Assembly (NCBI GenBank): GCA_027600665.1
Contig: JADGJL010000143.1
Coordinates: 1-37,485 of the forward strand
Direction of reading: 5' to 3'
DNA from: Irineochytrium annulatum
Lineage: Eukaryota; Chytridiomycota; Chytridiomycetes; Chytridiales; Chytridiaceae
DNA length: 37,485 nucleotides
The notes under the pieces are model-generated. The model worked only from the letters and a program-made list of their open reading frames with translations. It was not told the DNA's origin and ran no database searches. A program made the position numbers and the translations under genes. Shown one piece after another: positions 1 to 10,531 of the stretch; within the stretch, counting starts at the first letter, position 1; each line of letters starts with the position of its first letter.

Positions 1-191
1 GCCCCAACCCTCGCCGGTGTCTGTGTTCGGCTGACGCCAGTCCTTCGACGGCCGCACGGTACCCCAAGCCGGAGCAGGCGAGCCTTGATCGCGTCCCCAA
101 GGATCCGGTGAGCGAGAGTGCGACTGGGGTTGCCGCGATTGCCGCCATTGCTGTGGCGTTGAACCTCGTCGGCGCATGGCGTACTTTTGAC
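1..191 (+). CDS. Possible 3' end of a gene cut by the left edge
   Basis: One frame (first full codon at base 3) stays open to a TGA at 189-191, and its codons mostly end in G or C, like the real exons here. The last residues hold a hydrophobic alanine-rich stretch (GVAAIAAIAVALNLVGAW) just before the stop, which could be a C-terminal membrane anchor. A possible intron acceptor (CTGACGCCAG) near base 40 would shorten the coding part. No family is recognised, and chance openness in GC-rich DNA is a real alternative. Confidence 0.3.
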
Positions 192-1216
192 TGAAATCAA
201 GCCACAAGGATGGCGGACTCCCTGCAAAACGAGTTGGACGATGTTTTAACCTCTTTGCACCTTCCAGCAGCCATTATCAGGCTGCCCTCGAACCGGCGCT
301 GTCATACACGAGACCGCCTTGCCGGCTGTTGTCGCCCCAAGTCCGCTTCCATGGTCACGTAAAACTGCCATGAGGACAGTGGACATGGGCGGACAAAAGG
401 TCACTGAGTATGGTGGACACGTCGCGGCTTCCACGCCGACCTCGAGTGGACACAAGCGATTGGGTCGATTGGGTAGTTGAGACGGTCGCTCCTGCCGCCG
501 AAGCCCGGGAAGGCGTCGCCAGCATCAACACCCCACCTGGGGCGTCGAGGTTGAAGTCAGCCGGGATGTAGCAAAGAGGCATGCTTTGTCGCTGACTCAA
601 GTGAGAGCGATTTGGTAGCATTTTAGAATGACAAATCTCACTGCAGTGTGATGGCCATCCGCGTCCAAATTCAAACTTGATTAATCACCAGCATAGGTCC
701 GAACGAACTGAGAATGGGGGGCAGTAGCGTCGAACGATCTCCGCTCAGGAGGCATGAAGTTGGGCCATCTCGGATGTGGCTGGGGTTGGGTCGGTGGGTG
801 GACAGAGTGATGGAGTGTCATGGCGGGCGGCTTGGGCGCTTGTCGCGGAGGATGTGCGTCGGACGACGAAGACGCGGCCGGGAGCGGGTGCAGCGGCTGT
901 ACGGGAGGCAGAGGCGTCGTCAGCGCCGCGATGGAAGCCTGCAGGCACCGAACCGTTGTCGTGAGATTACGCCTGGCGTTAGGTCCCGCGACAGGCGGGC
1001 GATCACATTGTCCCGATCGAAGAGCTGGCGACGGAGGCGCTCGGGCTTCTTGGCCAGACAGTGGACTATGTAATTCAAAGAATGAGAATGTCGAATGATG
1101 GGCAACGTTGATGGTGGACAGTGCGAAAAGTGGACAGGGTGGCGGCGATGTGGCTTGAATGCTGTTGAATGAAGTGGAACGTTGTGGGCGTCAAAGAGAT
1201 CGGAGTTGAGCGCATA
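192..1216. other. Gap upstream of NPHP4, no convincing gene
   Basis: No ORF here shows a recognisable family or consistent splicing. A minus-strand ATG frame at 355-621 (88 codons) and a short plus frame starting with ATG at 210 are open, but neither has a supporting motif. The stretch probably holds the 5' region of NPHP4. No TATA box stands out. Confidence 0.4.
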
Positions 1217-4200
1217 ATGGAGGACTGGCTGGAGAGATATGCCCAGAATGCGTTCACCCTCCCCGTCCCAGTCGCATCGGACCCGCGCCGCGCCTCGTCC
1301 ACTCATCTGTATGCGCAAGAGCATCAGAGCCGCTCGCTGCTGGCGTCTCTCGCGGTGCCGCCGTCCGCAAGGCTGCCCTACTGCCTGAAGATGGACCGCG
1401 TGACCGGCCTCCCAGTGCCGCACTACGTCAGTAACGAGTACATCGCCTCATCAGACGAGCTGTTCCTGCAGGTCCGTGCGTCGTTCTTCGACATGGAGAG
1501 CAATGCCTTCTTTGGGAGGACGTGGATTCAGCCGCACCTGATCGACGTCAGGGCCAAGTCGGAGGGGAAGGATTCGCCCGTCTTCGCTGGAGGGAAGTCC
1601 GCCACGAGGGACCTGGCCGGCTCGGATGGCCGTACGATGAACGAGAACGCGTCGCAGAGCACTGGGGGATGGGACCGTACATCTAGAGATGGACGGCGGC
1701 ACTCTCAAAGTAATCCTGCGAGCAGCAGCAATGGGTCGCGAAAGAGGGGCGGGCCGCAGAGCTCGCGGCGAAGTTATGAAAAGGACGTAAATTTCAATCT
1801 GGAACGGAGCAATAGGACGGATTCGGAGCACGGGGAAAGCGAAGGAGGTGATGAGGAAGAAGATGACACCGAAGGAACGGAAATAGATGACGACGACGAG
1901 GATGACGACGAGGATGATGAGGATGACGACGAGGATGACGACGAGGATGATGAGGACGACGAAGACGAGGACGAAGAGGAAGAGGAAGAGGGTGATGAGG
2001 ACGAGCGCGTCAGCGGCGAACTCGGGCGGTCGCGGGGGTTGTTCGTGCAGACGAGTTTCGATAAGAACGGCTTGACTTCGAGCGAGGGCGCGTCTGGTCA
2101 TCGGATAGCAATCAACCTTGATGCGAATGTAAGTGGCAGCCCACAGTGTCGCCCCTAACTCCGTAATTCAGTCTCTACTGATGCATACGAGCTTGACAAG
2201 CCCGTCGATTGCTGCGGTCTTTGAGTTTTCCCTGCTAAGTAATATTTCTTCCGTGAACAGAAGTCGTTTTAACCGCGCTAGTCGACGACCGGAGCAACGG
2301 GGAGACAAAATCGTATCATAACGTCTCTGCGGGTTGGACCTTTTTCCCTTTGTTTGACCCGCGGAGGGACGGTTTGGATCTTGAGGAAGAATGGAGAGAC
2401 GAGGAGGCCCTCACGCCATTCCAGCCTCATAACGGCAACGAGCGACGGTTAGTGCCAGGTCGGAGAAAAAGAAAAAGTCACTTATTCAACAAAGGCTGCC
2501 ATTGTATTACGGAAGTCCCCGGCTTCTTATGTTTGTATCCGATCTGCTCAGAGTATCTCTTGATGAGACGCCGATGTTGGCCAAAATTCCCGGCGCTATG
2601 TTCAGCTTCCACTTCGCTGGCAGACCTGATGTTCGACCATTCACGCATCTGTGGAGGGAAAACATGTGGATTAGCAGAGGAGATGATGTGCCGGGTCTGT
2701 CGATCTCAACCGATGGGTACGTGCAGGCGATAGACCCATTGCCCGCCACCATCTCGAAGGTAAGACCCCTTAACCTGTCTTCAAGTAGCCTCTGACGTGC
2801 AAAGTAGATAAACATATCCCTTTTCCCCTCCGTCTCCAAGTTTGAGGAGAGCCTGCTGTCCGAAGTTCATATGTCGCATTCTATGCTAGCGCCAGAGTCT
2901 ATGGCGGGTGAAGGAGAACATGCCCTTCCGGAGATCGTCGAGAGGCGGATCCATATTAGCTTCCACAACACGCAGACGTTTGTCGCCAAACCCGTCATCA
3001 CGACTTTGGAGGTCGTTCACGTGGAGGAGCTGGGAGGCGATGGCTTCCATCTCTGCTTCGACGGGAACGTGAAGCTTCACAACTACATGAACGACAGCGG
3101 ACTGGCGCTGGTGTTTATCGTCGAATACAAGATCTTGCTGCCGACGAGTGCGGAGCCGGAGAAGAAGGGGGGTTTAATCGGAATTCTGGAGAAGTTTGGG
3201 GGGAGCGAGAAGAGGTCCTTGATGAAGACTGGCGTCGAGAAAATCGTTCCTATCGGATGGTGTGCGTGGAATCCAGCGTCAAGTCACGGTAAACATCCTT
3301 CTTCCTTTGCCTCCGTTGCCTGTGCCTGTTTTGATTATGCTTCAGATGAAGGCTCCCCCCATCTGCGTCTGACTACGAAGGGTCCCATGAACCCCTACTG
3401 CTCCTTGATGCTTCAGCCAGATGCAGTCGAGAACCTGAATGAGGAGTTCGACCTGTTTGCTGACAACAAGGGTCGGAAAGCCACCAGGGAAGATCCGATG
3501 ACGCTGTCGTTTTCGTTTCATCTTGACGACAGTGGCCAGCAATTCGAGCGGCCAAGCCCCCGCTATCCTCCGAAGGAGCTAGAGGTGATGACCAGAGGCC
3601 TCGAAGTGGATCTGCCGCCGGTTGATGATCATGTAGAACGTGCCTTACCGTCGCCGTCTCCGACGGCATCTCGTCACTCCGAATCTGGCAGACGGTCGAG
3701 CACACCCGATAGTGAAGACTCCAACTATCACACGGAGGATATGGACCCCGTCCCAGAACGCGAGTTTGTCCAAGTCGACACCATGCATGTCCCTCGCGTG
3801 TCGAAGCATCCAGCTGTTACTCTGGGGAGGGGCGAGCGTGCGCGGCTGCTTAACGCTGGGATACCGCTGCCGCTCGACGAGACGGGTTGCAGGCCGGTTA
3901 AGATCGTTGATCCGATTCGTTCACCGGACTTCAAGCTGGAGGACAAGGACAAGTACGGTATCAACGAAATCACCACGACCTTCATGGGGATAACATTTAA
4001 CTCTGACACAGAAAAGCGGTTCAACGGTTCGTGAGCTGCCGGCTAGGCTGTCATTTTACTAATTCTAGCTCCTAGGTCATTACCCGAATAGCGTCTATTT
4101 CACCTTCCAATTCTACACGTCCCCGTACCGCTCAACCGAGCGGATGTTCCTCTACCGAGGTTCATTACCCCACTCGGAGCATGGAAAGTCATTCAATAGC

Positions 4201-6979
4201 TTCCACGGCCGCAGCGCCTCCGTCCCAAATGAAAGCTACGAGCATGCTGGACACTTGTCGCAACAATCTCTACCCTTGAGGTCCTCCAGCATTATGGGGG
4301 ACGAGGCTCAGACGTGGCCTGCGATCTTGTATCCAATGTCGGAGGACGGGGCCATATCATGTAAAGATTTACGTTCATCGGTCTGGTAATAAGTCATTAG
4401 ATGATTTACCCGGATGCCACATGAGGCACTTGATCGAACCTGCTCAGGAGAGGTCTTTCTGTCTCCAGGCCCAACGACTTGGCTTAAATCCGTTCTTCCA
4501 CTACATGCTCACGAACACCCTGCATATTGATATATGGGACGGCGATTCCTTCCTGCACATCGGGTCGGCAGTGGCCGATATCAAGCCCATGCTGCGTCAG
4601 GGACATCCAGGCGTTTATCTCGAGGAAGACTTGGATATAGTTCTCAACGAGGTAGCAAACTTTTGGCGTTAGCGTCGTCTTTACAAAAAGTAGTACCTCA
4701 GCGATCCTGTGCAGACGATGGCATCCTCCAATTTTAGCTCTAGGGATAATTTGGCGGCGACGCCGCACAGTGACGCGCTTCGAACAACGATATTGGGAAA
4801 ACTCCATGTCCGATTAGTATCTATTGGCAAATACTCGGAGATCGAGATGCCGGTGGATACGCTAAGGAAGTCCAACTTCTATGACGCGTCTTCCATCATT
4901 GTACGGGACTTTAGGTTGGGCTCCTTGCCCCATGTCGAAGCGGTGCAATTTCCGCGAAAGGTTTTAACCTGGTAAATATAAAGCGAGCAAACTTACATGA
5001 CCGGCAGATGGTTGAGATTGAGCCTGAATTGGCCGAGCTTCTGTCGCAGGCATACGAGCACCGGCTTCGGAACAATCCCGACAAAGTCCATGCGGCGGCA
5101 GGCAAAACGTCCGGCGACAAGAGCAGCGATGTTATCTTATCTCTAAATGAGCGCCATCGGAAGATGCTCCAGATGCGACGCGTCCAGGCGAAGCTTGCCG
5201 TCGAGGCTAGCAAAGAGGACGACGACAACCGGCGGTCGTACTCCTACCAGACCTCGCGACAAGACAGACAACGCGACTTAAACACGCTTATGATATTTCG
5301 AGAAAGGTAATTTATTAATTTCCACGCGCGTTTACAAGGTTTACAGGCGGAAGCCGGACATTATCGAGAAGGTCCTCTCCAGCCAAATCAGCACGACGCA
5401 CAGCATCTTCGCGACCTTCGGCCAGGCCCACTTCTTCGAGTTTCTTTTTTCGAACCCGTACAGCGTCGACCACGTCTTCGAGATTCACTGGAACGACGAG
5501 GAGCTGCGGCTGGTCCTAAACCCGGCCGAGTGGAAGTATCTCCGGAAGGTCTACTCGGTGCGACACGGCATCGAGGACAAGCTCATATCGATACGGCCGG
5601 ATGGGGGGTCGACGATTTTCTTGAGTGGAAATGAGACGGTGGCCGTGCCGTTCATCTTCCAGAGTTTCTTGGGTGGCCCTGTGTCGAAGGCGCGAACGTC
5701 CGACGTGCTTAAGGAACGGGTATCATACACTCAAACTGAGGAAGCAACAAGAGGGATCGCTCCAAGACTTATCAATGTTTGCATATACGTTTGGTTGTTT
5801 GCTTTAATGAGCTTAGGTCGCTTTCATGAACTCGAAGCGCGTTCCTGTCAGTCTGATAAACATCGCCATCATCCCGACAAACTTTTCTGTACAAAGGACG
5901 CTGCGGTTTTTTAAATCGGAGGGTGAGCTGTTCCGTAAAACGCTGAGGTTCAGCATGCCTATGCCGGAAAGAAACCCGGTCGGTTTCACTAAGAGCTTCG
6001 ACACCTTGCACGACACCTCCAACCCCGGAGCGAAGTATGTCCGGTGCAATAACCCGGATGTCGTCTGCCAGCTCGTTGAAGCCGTAAGAGTCATGTTGCT
6101 AACGGAAGTGTTAATAAAGCGCAGCGAAACACGAACTCCAAGGAGCTAACGTTTAAGCATCGGGTCGGTCCGGCTCCTGAAACCCACATTCTATACTTCT
6201 TATTTTATGACGATCCGTTCCATACGTCTTTATCGGCGGTTTGGAGGGTGTTCGTCCACGCAATGCAACGGTACCATGTCGTCCGAGTGATAATGCTGAT
6301 TAATATTGCTAGACTGGACGTGAATTGTATCCTCGGGCAGGCAAATCCGGCCTCACTCATTTTAAGGGGTGCTTCTTACACGCAGAACGCTCGGTGTTAT
6401 GCGAGCCGCCCTGACGAGTTTGCGATTTTGACGCCGGCTCCGTTCAGGCTTATCGCCAACGCGTTAAATGAAGTTGCTTTGGTGCTTCGGCCACAGATGC
6501 CTGGTGTGAAGGAATGCCTCATGAACTTCGTTGGTATGCGGAGCCTGCCATTGCGTTGGTTAACAAAACCTCAGATCAAGAACGAAGATCGGTTATTTGC
6601 AGCTGGATAATCGTCGCGCATAGTTCTCAGCCGGTTGTCACAAAGTCATTCGAAATTAACATGTCTCGGGATAAATTCATAAACAAGGTAATTTACTTCT
6701 AATTAAGGCCTCGCGTCTAATAGCTTGCAGCGAGTCTCCTATACAAATCCATACCCTATTCGAAAGATGTTTTATTTAAAGACGAGCAACGAGACGTTGG
6801 TTCAATTTCGGGAAGGACAACAGCTTGTGTTGGATGGCGGCGCGACACAGTATATCGCCATTCGGATAATGCCTCCGCGGGAGCATGTCTCGTCCTCCGA
6901 GGCTCTTATTTTTTTGAACAATGAGACGGACCAGATTGAGGAATGTCTTCGTATCAAGATTCAGTATGATCGGAGATAG
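1217..6979 (+). CDS. NPHP4: Nephrocystin-4 homologue (ciliary transition-zone protein)
   Basis: NPHP4 is part of the NPHP module of the ciliary transition zone, the gate between flagellum and cell body. Exons: 1217-2128, 2172-2238, 2282-2447, 2495-2759, 2808-3288, 3346-4026, 4076-4360, 4401-4651, 4715-4960, 5008-5306, 5347-5776, 5817-6083, 6125-6270, 6313-6533, 6575-6687, 6731-6979, giving 1692 aa (the human protein is about 1430). Family blocks appear in order: MEDWLERYAQN at the start, FFGRTW near residue 100, LYYGSPRLL, SVYFTFQFY, LHIDIWDGDSFLHIGSA (C2-like), HFFEFLFSNPYSVDHVFEIH and VPFIFQSF (MSP-like), WRVFVHAMQR, and YTNPYP near the end. The ATG at 1217 was chosen because MEDW matches the vertebrate start; an in-frame ATG at 1169 is possible. 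The extra length is mostly an acidic and serine-rich insert after residue 120. The intron 4027-4075 has a weak donor (GTTCGT) forced by frame. Identity is certain; a few splice sites are not. Confidence 0.93.
1830..1995 (+). repeat. Acidic codon repeat (GAY/GAR) inside NPHP4 exon 1
   Basis: A nearly pure run of GAT, GAC, GAG and GAA codons encodes an Asp/Glu tract of about 45 residues (roughly residues 217-262). It contains imperfect direct repeats of GATGACGACGAGGATGA. It lies in a disordered insert between two conserved NPHP4 blocks, FFGRTW and the HTSL strand, and vertebrate NPHP4 has no such tract there. Replication slippage is the likely source. Confidence 0.85.
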
Positions 6980-7177
6980 TGTTTATTATGTATATGTACA
7001 TAAGCATTCCATCGAGCTGGGCAGTTATAATTCAATCTATTTATTGAGCTGCATCGATCTCTTCATCTTTGGCTTCCCATGTACTGAATCTTCGTCACCC
7101 CCACCACCTCATTGTTCCCGTAACCTATTCCTCTCTCAAACCTGAGAGCGTCCTCGAAAGGTGGCGCCAAAGACATG

Positions 7178-7231
7178 ATGATTTAAAACCGAAACAGAGA
7201 GAAAATGATTTAAAACCAAAACAGAAAGAAC
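7178..7231. repeat. Two-copy 27-nt direct repeat
   Basis: Two adjacent copies begin with ATGATTTAAAACC, followed by GAAACAGAGAGAAA in the first and AAAACAGAAAGAAC in the second. They differ at about three positions. The repeat lies 200 bp after the NPHP4 stop codon in AT-rich noncoding sequence, and no function is suggested. Confidence 0.8.
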
Positions 7232-8251
7232 CAAGACAACAAGAAGAGTGCAATATGTTCTTTGCTGTGTGCACGAGTTGTGTCGAGGGCAGAGTCTAAC
7301 AGCGAGCGCATTAACGCATTAACTCGTGGTCACGTTTGGAAACCAGATCGGTTTGTATTTAATTTGTTCTATGTGCTTCGCTCAGTCGTTTTGTTGTTAA
7401 TGTGCTGATATACTGTCGGGGAAAGGAGCGCATCGTGCTCCGCTGCCATGGGACGGCAACTGTCTCCTTCCGCTCGCAAGCGTTCCTCACATAAGCAAAA
7501 TCCAACCATGCCAATTTTCAAACAACTACGTCGTGTAGAGCATGTCTTGATGGACAGCATATCGACTACAACGAAAATTCCAAGTCATCCAGACTTCCCC
7601 CTTTTATAAACGACGAGTGAGAATACACTCTCCGCATGCATCGCTGAACGAGACGAACACAGGCAGATATCAACAAGGCAAACGCTTGCGAACTCGGCTC
7701 CGAGGTTTGTGTTCTTCGGTAGCCATCACCCTTGCGGACCATGAGGTCGAATTGAGGGGAGTGAAGGGAGAGAGGAAACTGGGTTAGTAGCTTAACACAG
7801 CCGTTCGTCCTAGTAACAACCTCCCGACGGAACGCGAGGGCTGCGCGAAGGACAGGGGAGGCAGCCGAGTTATTAATGCTGGAAGAATAATCTATAAGAA
7901 GTTCGATTGATTAACCATCCATTGGTAATCACCGGCCTCCAAACCGGGGAGGGTCGAAGGAAAGGCCGGTGCATTAGGCGAGGAGGGAAAGAGGAGTGAG
8001 ATGAAGCGAAAAGGAGGTTGCTTTTTGCAAAACGAGAGCCAGCTTTGGCCAAAGAGGTGACTGCAGACCATCTTGTTCGCCCACACTCCCTTATCCCTTC
8101 TTGCGGCCTTTCGAAGGCCTCTTTGCCCTCGTCCTTCGTGTTCTCTCCCTTGCCGCCACTGTTGCCTTCGGTGGTCTTCCTACCAACACCAGCTCCCTTC
8201 CGCTGACGATTCGCGCCCGAGGCACTGTGTCGACGCATTCAGGCATTCGTT

Positions 8252-8720
8252 GTGACGACGACGGGGCTTGATGACTTCGTCGATTCGGTGAAGCGGTGTC
8301 GGAGTTTCAAAATAAGCAATGTCTTCGATCCCAACCATCAACCGTGTTGCTTGAGCAACGTATCGGTCAACATGGTCAACATTTATATTCGCAGAGGAGT
8401 TACCCTGTCGATGGCCAACGCGGCATTTCGAACGCCTCGCGAATCCAGCCAACGCAGACGTTTCCTCGTGTGGCATCCGGACTCGAGGTCTCGTAGGAGC
8501 AATCAAGACATCTACGACATCTACGCCTAAAGGTTCTCAACGTCGTCCTGCCGCACGACCAAAAACTGCGGGCCATCGACGCCGACGTGTTTCTGCTATC
8601 GTGCTATCCGGATTACTGAAGGAGATGGAGCGCTGAAGTGGAGCGACTCTGGCGGGCGGATGACGTTGTTCCCGTTCAAGGACAAGACGGAGAATCCCAG
8701 CACGCTGTTCGCTTCTGTAA
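8252..8720 (+). pseudogene. Possible decayed coding fragment
   Basis: The frame from 8252 is open to a TAA at 8528-8530 and then continues in the same frame for about 80 more codons (containing LKWSDSGGRMTLFPFKDKT) to a TAG near 8770. An overlapping second frame just past the first stop reads VLNVVLPHDQKLRAIDADVF with good codon usage and ends at a TGA near 8620. This pattern suggests either an unresolved intron or a gene broken by frameshift. No family is recognised. The minus strand of 8180-8506 is also open, so strand is uncertain. Confidence 0.25.
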
Positions 8721-8951
8721 ACGATGCAAATGAGTGTGGAAAATCGGGCCAGCAATATATATTACTATAGGAGAGCCTTTTGGTGGGCACGGCGACCGCC
8801 TGAAGTAGCGCGGCGCCAAAGAGCCCAAAAGGCCTCGTTGTGTAGTTCGTATTTATTGGTGCCAGAGGTGAAACCCTGCTTAAGCCATACCGTCAGCGGC
8901 ACTGTAGGCCTTGACCGTTGTTAAATTTATATGTACATTTTTAAAACATTA

Positions 8952-9466
8952 TTAAACGTAAGACTTCAATATGTTGTCTTTATAGGGATGGTCGTCATCA
9001 GCAAACACGAAGAGCCTCTGAAATTGAAGCTTGCTGAGCCTGTTCTTCGGCATAGCTCCCCACACGGCCTTCTTCAACGGCTGCAAGACAAAAAGACTTA
9101 ATCGGACAACTTGCAAATAGCAACAGAGAGCACGTACCCCTGTAGGATGCTTCGTGGCGAACTGTTTATGTGTGATGACCGTCTGGTTGCCTTGCCAGCC
9201 CGAATGCCAGTGGTAAACTTTGTCGTCGGCCTTCTTCCCAGTAAGAACAGCGTGTCGGGCATTTATGACGACGACATAGTCACCGCAATCGTCTTCAACG
9301 GAATTAGAGACGTGTGCCTGTGGCGTAGCAGTGACTTACCGGAAGGCTCGTGCACGGGCTTATACTTTCCGCGCAGCGCAATGCTTATCCGCTGTGCGAT
9401 CTTCCCCAGAATCTTCCCCTTGCAGTCGACGAGGTGCCAGACGGGTAGGTGGCTCGCTGCTGCCAT
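8952..9466 (-). CDS. MRPL13: Mitochondrial large-subunit ribosomal protein uL13m
   Basis: This is a structural protein of the mitochondrial large ribosomal subunit, bacterial L13 family. Exons on the minus strand: 9466-9340, 9292-9138, 9080-8952, giving 136 aa. Family motifs appear in order: WHLVDCKGKILGKIAQRIS, LRGKYKPVHEPS, DCGDYVVVINARHAVLTGKK, VYHWHSGWQGN and AVWGAMPKNRLSKLQ. Both introns (9293-9339, 9081-9137) have clean GT..AG ends and restore the frame exactly. The ATG at 9466 is the first usable start, because the frame upstream meets a TGA. The bacterial-type rather than archaeal/eukaryotic L13 signature places it in the mitochondrion. It diverges from the cytosolic L12 gene. Confidence 0.93.
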
Positions 9467-9591
9467 GATCGCGTCGATAGATCTAGCGCAATGAGCGAAG
9501 GCGTTGTTTGACGACCAAGACTGCGCCACGAGGGACTGTTTCTCTTCGCTTCACCGTTCGTGGTCGTCCTTTTACACATACCACCTGAATC
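9467..9591. promoter_or_regulatory. Shared divergent promoter of MRPL13 and RPL12
   Basis: Only 125 bp separate the two start codons, which face away from each other, so both promoters and both 5' leaders must lie here. The two genes encode large-subunit ribosomal proteins for different compartments. No TATA box is visible. That a single element drives both genes is inferred from spacing only. Confidence 0.6.
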
Positions 9592-10390
9592 ATGCCGCCC
9601 AAGTTCGAGTGAGTGTATCTGCGCGCGACAGTCGCTACGACAGGATGCTAACCGCTGTCGTCTCGTTTCCCTGCCTGCCGCAAACAGCCCCACGGAGGTG
9701 AAGATCGGTATGTAACTCACTTCCCACACTCTTTTTTTATCGTGCATGCGTTATCTCAACGACTGTCTGCAGTCATGCTCCGGACGACCGGTGGTGAGGT
9801 TGCCGGTGGTTCCGCGCTGGCGCCGAAGATTGGTCCTCTTGGTTTGGTGAGGATGTTGCCATGCTGCGGATGTGCTGATTCGTTTCGTCGCGTGCAGTCC
9901 CCCAAGAAGATCGGTGAAGACATCGCGAAGGCCACCCAGGACTGGAAGGGCCTCCGGATCACGGTCAAGCTCATCGTTCAGAACCGTCAGGCCGCGATCG
10001 AGGTCGTCCCATCCGCCAGCTCGATGGTCATTAAGGCCCTGAAAGAGCCTCCGCGTGATCGGAAGAAGGAGAAGAACAGTTAGTGTCGTTCGGCGGCTTT
10101 TTGGGGTTTGCTCAGGGGGTTTTGGCTTACTGTTGGCGTTAGTCAAGCACAGCGGAAACCTCACCTTCGACCAAGTCATGGAGGTGGCGAGGAAGATGAG
10201 GAACAAGTCGATGGCGAAGGAGTTGAAGGGGACCGTTCGTGAGATCTTGGGGACTTGCTTCTCGGTTGGGTGCACAGTGGATGGCCAGAGCCCGCAGGAT
10301 GTGAGCGAGAAGGTCGCGTCTGGGGTAAGGTCAAATGTCTTGAATGTGTGCTAATTGATTTCGCAGGAGATTGAGATCCCTGACGCGTAA
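9592..10390 (+). CDS. RPL12: 60S ribosomal protein L12 (uL11)
   Basis: uL11 forms the base of the ribosomal stalk on the cytosolic large subunit, at the GTPase-associated centre. Exons: 9592-9608, 9688-9707, 9773-9846, 9898-10078, 10143-10324, 10367-10390, giving 165 aa, the standard eukaryotic length. Motifs: MPPKFDPTEVKI at the start, [62 protein letters not shown], and [12 protein letters not shown] near the C-terminus. The first two coding exons are tiny (17 and 20 nt). Five introns in under 800 bp, close to the start, are typical of ribosomal protein genes with many introns. The protein shows no anomalies. Confidence 0.96.
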
Positions 10391-10531
10391 TCTATCGTTG
10401 CTACGTGTTGCTACTCATACAACCCCATATCGGTGTTTAATGTTGATAAAGATGAATTCTGTCTTAATACATAATCAATATGGGACGACCTCCAGTTCGT
10501 TGCCCCCTCTTGGTCTCGTCCAGTGCCGTTG

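Larger units (their letters stand above)
6980..8951. other. Gene-poor stretch between NPHP4 and MRPL13
   Basis: No intact gene is recognised over almost 2 kb. The left part is AT-rich and has a two-copy 27-nt repeat (7178-7231). A minus-strand ATG frame at 7873-8238 encodes a low-complexity Lys/Arg/Gly-rich product of 121 residues with no known motif. The segment 8252-8720 has plausible coding pieces in two frames but no consistent gene model and is listed separately. Confidence 0.5.

Noticed and set aside
920..1423. Minus-strand ORF of 167 codons over the NPHP4 5' end
   Set aside because: It overlaps the well-supported NPHP4 start on the other strand and has no recognisable domain.
1451..2101. 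Minus-strand ORF opposite NPHP4 exon 1 with a valine/isoleucine-rich stretch resembling membrane helices
   Set aside because: The hydrophobic run is only the antisense of the Asp/Glu codon repeat; the plus strand is clearly coding.
6980..8951. tRNA or rRNA genes in the gene-poor stretch
   Set aside because: I saw no B-box-like GGTTCGANTCC and no cloverleaf on reading both strands; a covariance search would settle it.
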